Origin: Fen-1362 sp049516395
Lineage (GTDB): Bacteria > Planctomycetota > Phycisphaerae > Sedimentisphaerales > Anaerobacaceae
Assembly (NCBI GenBank): GCA_049516395.1
Contig: JBEKTD010000006.1
Span: 84,953 to 148,952, forward strand
Length of the DNA: 64,000 bases
Direction of reading: 5' to 3'
Below, in pieces: positions 17,981 to 26,745 of the stretch; position 1 is the first letter of the stretch, and every line of letters starts with the position of its first letter. The notes under the pieces are model-generated. The model saw only the letters and a list, made by a program, of their open reading frames with translations, was not told the origin of the DNA and ran no database searches. The translations under genes and the position numbers were made by a program.

Positions 17981-18457
17981 TTAACGGTATTTCTTCATCC
18001 TCTTGTCAATGTCCCTTTTCTGTTCTCGTTCAGTTATCGCCCGGCGTTTGTCATATTGCCGTTTGCCTCGCGCAAGCGCAACTTCCGTCTTCGCCAAACC
18101 CTTTTGATTGAAATATATTCGCAAAGGCACAAGCGTGTAGCCTCGCTGTTCGAGCTTCGTGTAAATCTTGCGAATCTCGTGCTTGTGCATAAGCAGTTTT
18201 CTTTTTCGCGTCGGGTTATGCCCCGCTAAACCCGATACCTGGTATTGCGAGATTTTCGCGCCAACCAGCCAGCATTCCCCGTTCACGATTCTCGCGTATG
18301 ACCCGCTCAGGTCCGCTTGCCCCGTGCGAAGCGACTTCACTTCGCTGCCCAAAAGCTCCATCCCAGCTTCGAACTTGTCTTCTATCTCGAAGTTATGCCA
18401 GGCCTTTTTGTTGACCGCCACCGAACTTTCTTTATCGTGACCCGATTTCGCCGCCAT
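17981..18457 (-). CDS. smpB: SsrA-binding protein
   Basis: Partner of tmRNA in rescuing stalled ribosomes. The 158 residues show the OB-fold landmarks VAVNKKAWHNFEI, GMELLGSEVKSLR, NPTRKRKLLMHKHEI and LVPLRIYFN, with the basic C-terminal tail RRAITEREQKRDIDKRMKK that enters the mRNA channel. Length is normal. I did not find the tmRNA gene in this window. Confidence 0.96.
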   Translation of the reverse strand: MAAKSGHDKESSVAVNKKAWHNFEIEDKFEAGMELLGSEVKSLRTGQADLSGSYARIVNGECWLVGAKISQYQVSGLAGHNPTRKRKLLMHKHEIRKIYTKLEQRGYTLVPLRIYFNQKGLAKTEVALARGKRQYDKRRAITEREQKRDIDKRMKKYR

Positions 18458-18612
18458 TTAAATTATCATAGCCGGGGAGGCTGCCGTCTGCAATAGTACA
18501 GGTCTCGCAGCCAGTGAGATTTGCCTTGGATCGGTCGTGAGCGTCTATGTGATTCGCTTTAAGATATGTTGTCTTGCGATATGAGATACTGTGGCGGTTA
18601 TCAGGTTGTTGA

Positions 18613-19689
18613 CTATGCCGTTATTCCCGTCGCCTTATCCTTATTTACCCAGTCGGCCTCTGCCTCTTTGCTTTCTGACATATCTCGGATGATGCCAACA
18701 GCATGCCATTTGCCGCCCACATGGATTGAATTGACAGACAATTCTATGCCGAATTCTTCTCCGTTCTTCCTGATTGCCTCAAGTTTGAGCGTTTTGCCTA
18801 AGGCGTTGCCCTGCCCTGTTTTTTGGAAGTAGGAAAGACCTTTTTGATAGGCATCATGGAATCGTTCGGGGGCCAGCAGCGCGTGAAGGGGTTTTCCGAT
18901 TGCCTCATTGCGGGAATAACCGAATATTCTCTCTGCGGCTGGATTCCAAAAAGATATTTCTCCTTTTGGCCCCATCATTATGATAGCGTCCTTTGCGCAT
19001 TCAGCTATCTTTCTAATGGTTTCACTTTCTTCAAGTTGTATCTGAGCGTGTTCTCGCTCAATAGTGTCTCTGGCCACAGCGACTATATACTCCCAGTGGC
19101 CCAATTTGACGATGCTGGCATTCACCTCGACTGGAAAGGTAGAGCCGTCCTTGCGTTTGTACCGCTCCGCTAACATGTATCCGTAATTTCTGACCTTCCC
19201 GACATATTCAGTCCAGGCAGGGTTATCAGTAATGTGCTCCCCAATATCCAATACGGTCAGGTTAAGCAGTTCAGGCCGTCCGTAACCAAGTGTAATGCAT
19301 GCCCTGTAGTTCACATCCAGAATCTTCGCGGTTTCGGGTTCGATTATAAAGATGCTGTCGTTCGATTTATCAATTAGATTTCTGAATAAATCAAGTTTTC
19401 TTTCCGCCTTCTCGCTTGTTTTGAGCTTCTCATTTATGGGGTTTAGTATCCAGTACAACATTATCGCGATAACCGCGGCCAGGACAATCGGTTCGAGAAT
19501 TATTTTCCAGATTATCCCGGCATCCGGCACCTTTTCCATCGCCAACATTATGGCTGTTTCACAGACGAAGATAATAACCACGGCCTTAAGGAACAATACG
19601 AAAGGTCGAGTGCGGACGTGTGACTGGTCTTGGGCAACAAGGCCAAGTGCGCTATCATCGCTTTTGTCTTTATGTAAAGTCTCGCTCAT
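18613..19689 (-). CDS. Membrane protein with two PAS domains and no output domain
   Basis: A 358-residue protein with two N-terminal membrane helices (about 30-50 and 62-82) and a short linker. Two PAS-PAC units follow: SNDSIFIIEPETAKILDVN and later AKDAIIMMGPKGEISFWNP with ERIFGYSRNEAIG. It stops within 25 residues after the second unit, with no histidine kinase, GGDEF or chemotaxis module. A GGAG lies before the ATG at 19689. The gap of about 155 bases downstream contains no continuation of a kinase. It may signal by protein contact or be a cut-down kinase. Confidence 0.8.
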   Translation of the reverse strand: MSETLHKDKSDDSALGLVAQDQSHVRTRPFVLFLKAVVIIFVCETAIMLAMEKVPDAGIIWKIILEPIVLAAVIAIMLYWILNPINEKLKTSEKAERKLDLFRNLIDKSNDSIFIIEPETAKILDVNYRACITLGYGRPELLNLTVLDIGEHITDNPAWTEYVGKVRNYGYMLAERYKRKDGSTFPVEVNASIVKLGHWEYIVAVARDTIEREHAQIQLEESETIRKIAECAKDAIIMMGPKGEISFWNPAAERIFGYSRNEAIGKPLHALLAPERFHDAYQKGLSYFQKTGQGNALGKTLKLEAIRKNGEEFGIELSVNSIHVGGKWHAVGIIRDMSESKEAEADWVNKDKATGITA

Positions 19690-19993
19690 TTGACAGTTCT
19701 CCGATTCGTTATTTTAAAAGTACGATGTATGCACCCAAATAGTGAGAATTAACAGGTTGTAATCTAATATCGGCCTGCCAATAGGACGGGTTAAGTGATT
19801 AATAAGTAATGCTTTAGGTTTCTTACGCAGTAAACGGGGGCGATATAACGGCTTGCCAGTGTTGTGACCTATGGACCTATAATATATAGTTGCAACCGAA
19901 ATCCCCGGCCCATTTTTGCAAGGCCAACGGCTGCCACGGCCAAAATCTCCCTCCTGCCGCATTTCTTCTAAACTATCCGCTACCCGCTATACG
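19690..19993. other. Intergenic region of about 300 bases upstream of the PAS gene
   Basis: It holds no convincing gene. It is AT-rich in the first half. A block of CGCTATACG-type repeats adjoins the end of the MetF fusion. I see no clear promoter or terminator. Confidence 0.6.
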
Positions 19994-20003
19994 CTATACG
20001 CTG
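19974..20003 (+). repeat. 'CGCTATACG' word repeat running into a stop codon
   Basis: CCGCTACCCGCTATACG and CTATACGCT are iterated words. On the minus strand they supply the last codon and the TAG stop of the MetF fusion, so its C-terminus was set by this repeat. Confidence 0.75.
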
Positions 20004-22453
20004 GCTTTACGATTTTCCTGGCAGAACTTGCCCATCAGCATCATCGCTTTATTGGTCGCCTCCGCCGAGCCGTCCATCTTCGCAAATGCATCCACCAGCG
20101 CAACCAAATCCGGGTCCGCAGGCACTCGCCCATAGTGATGAGCCACGTTTACTATCCCCGCGTCAAGCCCGTATTCCATCGCCTTGGCCACGTAAGCCCT
20201 GCAAACCCCAATCCTCCGCCCCGGCAAATCGCGAACCGAATTACTGATGCCCAGCGAACAATGCACGCCCTTCATCGCCGAATCGCTTTTTATCTTCTTG
20301 ATTGCCTCGAATGCCCGGTAAGTATATCCCGGCACCCCCGGCTCCATCGGCATATCTATCGCCAGCGGGAAAACCGTCGAATCGAAGAAAATCTCCTCCG
20401 GCTTAAACCCATACTCCCCCACCGCCTTTTCGTAAATCCGTTTCGCCAGCGAATACAATTCCTCCATCGAATGCGACCCGCCCGGTCCCGTCGGCTTATC
20501 CTCCGTCATCAATAACCCGATGAACGCGTAATCGTAATCCCTCTTCAGCGGGAAAAATTTCTCCATCGTGTAAATCTTCACAGAGTTAACCAATGGCTGC
20601 TTCACCACCTCATCTGTGCTATACCACTCCTTCAACGCCGCGACGAGCACGTCATTATTGCCGCTGTCGATACAGATGGGTACACCATTGCTCCACCTGC
20701 GCACTAACTTCACATATTCCCGCATCATATTCACCGCCGTCTGCGGGTCATCCTCGCCGAACGCGTCAACATTCACCGCGATATAATCCGCCCCGTCGTT
20801 CGCCTGCGATTCAATCAGCGCCCTGATGTAATTCAAAGGCCCGCTCGGCTTGGTATAAGCATCAGGCCCCAGCTCCGCCAGTTGTTTCATTATCTGCCCC
20901 GTCTTCGGTATCGAGGCGTGGACTGATTCGCCAATCGAAATCAGCGCGTTCTTCATTGTATGGTCCTTCCCAAACAAATAATTCAGAATCGACGCTGTCT
21001 TATCAAGTGCCTTTATCCTCGGCTTATTGATTGTGCGCTTTAGTTTCGTAATGCCGTATTTTTCAGAAGCCGCTGCGTCGTAAATCAATTCCCCGATGCA
21101 AACTCGCTCTAGATTATTCCCGCATTTGCCATCAGCCGTCGCGTCCCCGCACGGCGCGTTCGCAAGCCCCTTTTCGCATCCGCCCATCGTGCAAAGCCCG
21201 AAATTTTCAGGCAAATAACAGTCCCCGCATCCCTCGCAGTCAAATACCAAATACTTGAACGCCGTCTCATTCGCGTGGAATAATTTATATATCGCGCCTT
21301 CCCCTTTTTCTGTCCCCAGCGCAGCCATCGTGCCCCTGAACATCTTGAACCCGCGATAATCAGGATTCAAAATCGCCCTGTGCATAAAATTGAAAAACTT
21401 ATGATGAAACGTCGCCTTCGGCTTCGACAAAGTCCTCTCGCGACCGCTGTCATCATAAAGATAAAACGCCCTCTTCGCGGGCCAGCACAAATTGTCCTTG
21501 TATTGTCCCCACCCGTCGCCAATCTCCGCTGCCCTCTTCAAAATCCCCGCGAACGTCTCAAAATTACTCACGCCCCCGATATCCACCCCCGCCGCGCCTA
21601 TCGCCTTATACATCGCCACCTGCTGCGCCGCCCTCTCGATATGCTGCGACAAATTCTCCGAATACAGCTTCGCCAGAAACTCATCGCTCACAAAGCACCC
21701 CGTCAGCTTCGCATCGTGCATCAACCTCGGTGCCGCCGTCGTCGTGCTCAAAAGAAAAACGTTGCCGAGTACGGGGATATTTATTTTATGATTATCTAAG
21801 TATTTGAACAGCTCCTGCGACTTCTTCCAGTCCCAGCCGACCTGCGTAATCAAAAATTTCGCCCCGCACGCAATCTTCTTCTCCATCTTGTAATATTGCT
21901 GCATCTGCGATTGCTCTGTGTATTTGAATGGCGACACCGCCGCCCCCGGGAAAAACTGGTGCACCTTTCCCAAATCCGCTTGTCTCGCCTTTAGATACCC
22001 CTCGTTGTTCATGTCCCTGATGACCTGCAATAATCCAATCGAATCCAGGTCGAAAACGCCCGTCGCTAAAATCGGCTTATCGCCCGTCAGAATCAGCACG
22101 CTCTCAACGCCCGAATCTCTCAGCCCCACAAGCGAAGTAACAAGCGAATTGGCGTTCTGGTCCTTGCACGAAATATGCGGCACACAATCCAAATCGCCCA
22201 GCAGCCCTTCCGCGTTCAACCTGTCAATCGCGTGCCCCGGGTCGATATTCACCACCCCGCCCGGATTCTGCGGCAGCATTATCCCCGCGAAATCGAACCC
22301 CGCCGGTATCGAATCAGGCCCCGCCTTTTTGTAAGCCGACAAAAACTTCCCTATCGGCCCAAAGTCGAAATTCGGCCCGCCCGTAAGCTCCGCTACTACT
22401 AAAAACCCGGATTTGCTTTCCAGCCGTTCTCTTATCCTTTTCCGCTGCTCCAT
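19994..22453 (-). CDS. Methylenetetrahydrofolate reductase fused to a Cys-rich domain and a pterin-binding methyltransferase domain
   Basis: An 819-residue protein in three parts. Residues 1-310 are a MetF-type barrel (VVAELTGGPNFDF, LILTGDKP, FFPGAAVSP). Residues 330-480 match the MTHFR C-terminal cysteine-rich domain, with CEGCGDC (406-412) and further Cys at 421, 426, 435, 444 and 452, fit to hold iron-sulfur clusters or zinc. Residues 505-800 resemble the pterin-binding barrel of methyl-THF methyltransferases such as AcsE (SIGESVHASIPKTG, GADYIAVNVDAFGEDDP, PICIDSGN, HCSLGISN). The protein could reduce methylene-THF and pass the methyl group to a corrinoid protein, as in the Wood-Ljungdahl methyl branch. 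That role is inferred. An AGGAAAG precedes the ATG. Confidence 0.85.
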   Translation of the reverse strand: MEQRKRIRERLESKSGFLVVAELTGGPNFDFGPIGKFLSAYKKAGPDSIPAGFDFAGIMLPQNPGGVVNIDPGHAIDRLNAEGLLGDLDCVPHISCKDQNANSLVTSLVGLRDSGVESVLILTGDKPILATGVFDLDSIGLLQVIRDMNNEGYLKARQADLGKVHQFFPGAAVSPFKYTEQSQMQQYYKMEKKIACGAKFLITQVGWDWKKSQELFKYLDNHKINIPVLGNVFLLSTTTAAPRLMHDAKLTGCFVSDEFLAKLYSENLSQHIERAAQQVAMYKAIGAAGVDIGGVSNFETFAGILKRAAEIGDGWGQYKDNLCWPAKRAFYLYDDSGRERTLSKPKATFHHKFFNFMHRAILNPDYRGFKMFRGTMAALGTEKGEGAIYKLFHANETAFKYLVFDCEGCGDCYLPENFGLCTMGGCEKGLANAPCGDATADGKCGNNLERVCIGELIYDAAASEKYGITKLKRTINKPRIKALDKTASILNYLFGKDHTMKNALISIGESVHASIPKTGQIMKQLAELGPDAYTKPSGPLNYIRALIESQANDGADYIAVNVDAFGEDDPQTAVNMMREYVKLVRRWSNGVPICIDSGNNDVLVAALKEWYSTDEVVKQPLVNSVKIYTMEKFFPLKRDYDYAFIGLLMTEDKPTGPGGSHSMEELYSLAKRIYEKAVGEYGFKPEEIFFDSTVFPLAIDMPMEPGVPGYTYRAFEAIKKIKSDSAMKGVHCSLGISNSVRDLPGRRIGVCRAYVAKAMEYGLDAGIVNVAHHYGRVPADPDLVALVDAFAKMDGSAEATNKAMMLMGKFCQENRKASV

Positions 22454-22483
22454 CTATCTTTCCTAATAAATGCGTCTAATCTG

Positions 22484-22577
22484 TGGTCAAGACACGGATT
22501 AACACTGATTTACACAGTTTCAATTACTCTCTCTGTGTCCTCTGTGTTCTCTGTGGCTAAATACACTCTGTGGCTAA
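22484..22577 (+). repeat. Block of 'CTGTGGCTAA'-type spacer repeats
   Basis: Iterated words such as ACACGGATTAACACTGATT, CTGTGTCCTCTGTG and CTGTGGCTAA fill the start of the gap before the HNH gene. A second block at 24478-24531 closes the same patch on its other side. Confidence 0.8.
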
Positions 22578-22657
22578 GCGTATAACCCAAAATCACCCAA
22601 ATTTCAATTCAAAAAATCGTGGGGAAGTAGGTGGAGAAGTTCCTTCTTATCCTTATC

Positions 22658-22686
22658 TTGCATACTGTTCTATGCCATGCTACACT
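22658..22686 (+). promoter_or_regulatory. Promoter for the HNH gene cluster
   Basis: TTGCAT, a 17-base spacer and TACACT lie 31 bases before a small leader frame. The nuclease gene follows it. Confidence 0.5.
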
Positions 22687-22717
22687 CTAATCAAGGTATT
22701 GCTGAAGGGATACAATT

Positions 22718-22783
22718 ATGAATTACAAGAAGCGCGACAGAAAACAGTTAATATCTAACACCGAAGCAATTCTTAATGGCTAA
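22718..22783 (+). CDS. Possible 21-codon leader peptide overlapping the nuclease start
   Basis: ATG at 22718 has a good GAAGGGA eight bases before it and encodes the basic peptide MNYKKRDRKQLISNTEAILNG. Its stop lies eight bases inside the nuclease gene, whose own ribosome site is weak. Translation of this frame could therefore deliver ribosomes to the nuclease start. It is not a known family and may be a chance frame. Confidence 0.4.
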   Translation: MNYKKRDRKQLISNTEAILNG

Positions 22784-23522
22784 TTCTGATATGCGATATA
22801 AAAGCATAATTTCCTACGCCGAGATTATAAAACGCGAAGATCTTATGCTGCAGCGAGGAATGAATTTTCAAATCAAACATGGCTATTCGATAATCTTGAT
22901 GAGTGTCAGAAAAGGGGCACCATATAAAGACCGTTGGCACGAAGATTCGGGCCTCCTTGAATACGAGGGACATGACGAGCCGAAACGGTCCGATATCGAT
23001 CCGAAGACATTAGACCAGCCGCTTCAGACGTCAGCCGGAACTCTAACTGAAAACGGCAAGTTTTTCGAGGCGGCTTCCGGGTACAAAGCAGGAAAACGAA
23101 AACCTGAGGTTGTCCAAGTATACGAGAAAATAACAGAGGGGATATGGTGTAATCGAGGAAGATATGAGTTGATTGACGCAACAATTGTGTCTGATGAAGT
23201 TAGAAAAGTTTGCAGATTTTTTCTCAGACCCGCAAAGACTCCTCGCGCAAATGAACCTCTGCTAAAACAAACTCGCGTGATTCCAACGGCGATTAAGGTT
23301 GAGGTCTGGAAGCGAGACCAAGGGCATTGCGTTATTTGTGGCAGAAATGACAATCTCCATTTTGATCACGATGTTCCTTATTCCAAAGGCGGAAGCAGCA
23401 TAACTGCTAAAAATGTCCGCCTTCTGTGTGCGAGACATAACCTTTCAAAGTCCGACAAAATTATGACCTTTGCCCCTTGGCTTACTACCCTCGCATCCGC
23501 GTTCTTTTCACGAGCCGGATAA
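22776..23522 (+). CDS. SRA-like plus HNH endonuclease, type IV restriction candidate
   Basis: A 248-residue protein. The C-terminal third is an HNH nuclease: HCVICGRNDNLHFDHDVP, SKGG, then N...LLCARHNLSKSDK. The N-terminal part, with LLEYEGHDEPKR, TLTENGKFFEAA, VVQVYEKITEGIW and RKVCRFFLRP, follows the order of SRA/YDG domains that bind modified cytosine. SRA-HNH proteins cut DNA with methylated or hydroxymethylated bases and restrict modified phage. The SRA call is by pattern, the HNH call is firm. There is no methyltransferase beside it, as expected for a modification-dependent enzyme. A small gene follows after 18 bases. Confidence 0.8.
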   Translation: MANSDMRYKSIISYAEIIKREDLMLQRGMNFQIKHGYSIILMSVRKGAPYKDRWHEDSGLLEYEGHDEPKRSDIDPKTLDQPLQTSAGTLTENGKFFEAASGYKAGKRKPEVVQVYEKITEGIWCNRGRYELIDATIVSDEVRKVCRFFLRPAKTPRANEPLLKQTRVIPTAIKVEVWKRDQGHCVICGRNDNLHFDHDVPYSKGGSSITAKNVRLLCARHNLSKSDKIMTFAPWLTTLASAFFSRAG

Positions 23523-23540
23523 AAAACGGAGACCACGAAA

Positions 23541-23804
23541 ATGACCCGGAAAACGTCTGATACTGTAAATCTTACTATTCAAGAATATGCCGCGGTATTC
23601 CCGACAGCCAAGATAAAATATACTGAAGAGAAACTAATAGATTGGGCACGAGTCGAAGCCAAGCTCCAGAATAAAATGGAATGGACGGAAGAAGGAGCGA
23701 GACATTTAACAATGCTTGCGCGAGAATACGGAGAATTTATGCTTCGGAACGCACTGTCCCTGGCTAATGTCTTGGGTGTAGAAGATGGTTCGTTGGGTTT
23801 ATGA
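23541..23804 (+). CDS. Small protein of unknown function, partner of the HNH gene
   Basis: An 87-residue, mostly helical, soluble protein with a GGAG about ten bases before its ATG. It lies 18 bases after the nuclease gene, so it is probably made from the same transcript. It shows no DNA-binding or membrane motif that I recognise. It could regulate or cap the nuclease, but nothing in the sequence shows this. Confidence 0.55.
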   Translation: MTRKTSDTVNLTIQEYAAVFPTAKIKYTEEKLIDWARVEAKLQNKMEWTEEGARHLTMLAREYGEFMLRNALSLANVLGVEDGSLGL

Positions 23805-23879
23805 GCAAGGAAAGGCAGAAACCCCAGGCGACGACATCCTTATGGCCGATTTCTCCTGTCAGCCATTCTCGAATCAAAA

Positions 23880-24437
23880 ATGAGATATAATCCGGATATT
23901 TATCATCGGCGGTCGATTCGATTAAAGGGATATGATTATTCGCAACGCGGATATTATTTTGTTACCGTTTGCACACGGGGGCGGTGGTGTGTATTCGGGG
24001 ATATTGAAAAAGACCGGATGGTTTTGAATGATGCGGGCAAAATGGTCAGTCGCTGGTGGAATGGATTAAAAAATAAATACGCCAATATTGAAATTGATGA
24101 ATATGTGGTAATGCCGAATCACTGTCACGGTATTATAAATATTGTCGGTTCGGTAGGGGCAGACCAATGTGTCTGCCCTAATACTATGGGCGAACACACA
24201 GGTTCGCCCCTACAGGGACGGCCAATATATGAAATGATTCGATGGTTTAAAACAATGACAACCAATGAATATATTCGCAACGTAAAACAAAACCACTGGG
24301 AACCGTTTGACGGCAAATTGTGGCAACGCAATTATTATGAACAGATTATTCGTGACGAAACATCATTGCGACGTGTTCGCGAATATATCATTAAAAACCC
24401 CCGTCAATGGCAGCAGGATAAATTGTTTGCAGAATAA
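23880..24437 (+). CDS. REP-associated tyrosine transposase (RAYT, Y1_Tnp family)
   Basis: A 185-residue single-strand transposase/nuclease of the IS200-related RAYT group. YYFVTVCTRGR lies near the start, the HUH motif is HCH (81-83) in VMPNHCHGIINI, and the candidate nucleophile is Tyr152 or Tyr153 in QRNYYEQIIRDE. The family ending REYIIKNPRQW is present. All catalytic elements appear intact. Between the HUH and tyrosine motifs, residues 92-112 are encoded by a pair of REP hairpins. There are no IS200-type flanking ends, as expected for a RAYT, which is immobile itself and acts on REPs. Confidence 0.9.
   Translation: MRYNPDIYHRRSIRLKGYDYSQRGYYFVTVCTRGRWCVFGDIEKDRMVLNDAGKMVSRWWNGLKNKYANIEIDEYVVMPNHCHGIINIVGSVGADQCVCPNTMGEHTGSPLQGRPIYEMIRWFKTMTTNEYIRNVKQNHWEPFDGKLWQRNYYEQIIRDETSLRRVREYIIKNPRQWQQDKLFAE
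24153..24213 (+). repeat. REP/BIME-like double hairpin inside the RAYT gene
   Basis: An outer 8-base inverted repeat, GTAGGGGC and GCCCCTAC, encloses two hairpins: GGGCAGAC/GTCTGCCC (24157-24178) and GGGCGAAC/GTTCGCCC (24188-24209). The 61-base element keeps the reading frame open. Confidence 0.88.
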
Positions 24438-24477
24438 TGCATGTCTCCTATCGTTTAATCAGATATATCAAAACCTT

Positions 24478-24531
24478 TTGTGCTTTTTCGTGGCTAAAAA
24501 AACAGTGGAATCTGTGTAATCCGTGGCTAAA
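24478..24531 (+). repeat. Spacer repeats of the 'CTGTGTAATCCGTGGCTAA' type
   Basis: Two adjacent words, CTTTTTCGTGGCTAA and TCTGTGTAATCCGTGGCTAA, lie between the RAYT gene and the 16S terminator. They are related to the block at 22484-22577. Confidence 0.8.
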
Positions 24532-24563
24532 AACAAAAAAAGCCCCGTGGGTCACACGGGGCT
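24532..24563 (-). terminator. Rho-independent terminator of the 16S rRNA unit
   Basis: On the minus strand, AGCCCCGTG, a five-base loop and CACGGGGCT are followed by a T run. It ends transcription about 100 bases after the 16S 3' end, so no 23S is co-transcribed. Confidence 0.9.
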
Positions 24564-24654
24564 TATCTTTTTTCAAGTATAACAGCAAGCCAACAGCAAC
24601 GAAAATGTCTGACTAATACACTCGCCCCATAAGGGCAAGGTCTAAATATATCCT

Positions 24655-26223
<1,569 letters not shown>

Positions 26224-26492
26224 GATTCATCGATCCGCCGGCGATTAAGTCGCCGAACGGAGGTCGTCTTGTTAATTCTCATCCCGCCCGAAAGCGGGAT
26301 GAAAGGCTCAACACATTCATTGGCACACACATCGAAAGTGTTGAAAGCCCTCCAGGCTATGGAGGACCTTACTATATGCACTTTCGTTGCTGTATTTGGC
26401 TATACTGTTAACTTGTAAAAGAACAACTTGTGCCTTGTTAAGACACCAATGGCCAAGCAACATCGTTGTTAGCTTGACCATCTAGAAAAGCA
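26224..26492 (-). other. 16S rRNA leader region
   Basis: Between the promoter and the 5' end of 16S there are two hairpins. One is TCATCCCGC/GCGGGATGA (26279-26302). The other is CCTCCA/TGGAGG, about 60 bases further upstream. They may help processing of the precursor. There is no open frame of note. Confidence 0.5.
26279..26302. repeat. Palindrome TCATCCCGC...GCGGGATGA
   Basis: A nine-base perfect stem with a six-base loop in the rRNA leader. It resembles dispersed REP-type palindromes common in bacterial genomes. Confidence 0.7.
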
Positions 26493-26520
26493 ATTGTACT
26501 ATAAATACGACCAACGTCAA
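26493..26520 (-). promoter_or_regulatory. Promoter of the 16S rRNA unit
   Basis: Reading leftward, TTGACG (26520-26515), a 16-base spacer and TACAAT (26498-26493) give a strong sigma-70 promoter about 270 bases before the 16S 5' end. Confidence 0.75.
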
Positions 26521-26579
26521 GAGGATAAACAGAAAAAAATAAAAAAATTTTGGGGTGGTTTTACTGCGAAGAACACGGT

Positions 26580-26668
26580 CAGTTTTGAGTTTTAAGTGTT
26601 GAGTGCTTAGTTGCGGAAACGCCGAAGGCGGGTAAACCTCGCAATGACCCGGCAATAAAGTTGCCGGG
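26580..26668. repeat. Mixed repeats downstream of the glycogen synthase gene
   Basis: TTTTGAGTTTTAAGTGTTG (26582-26600) is the inverse of the words at 17946. A perfect CCCGGCAA/TTGCCGGG hairpin lies at 26648-26668 with no T run, so it is not a clear terminator. Confidence 0.6.
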
Positions 26669-26745
26669 CTAAACAGGAAAGTTTAATTTCGAGAGATTTT
26701 AACGGCGGTTTCGAGCCGAGCCGTCGTATCCGTTTTCGCCTTTGA

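Noticed and set aside
22484..22577. A CRISPR array in the repeat-rich gaps
   Set aside because: The repeated words drift in sequence and length, and there are no regular spacers or cas genes.
22570..22758. A 62-codon open frame before the HNH gene
   Set aside because: It starts in a spacer repeat, lacks a ribosome site and has no domain. The shorter frame at 22718 is better supported.
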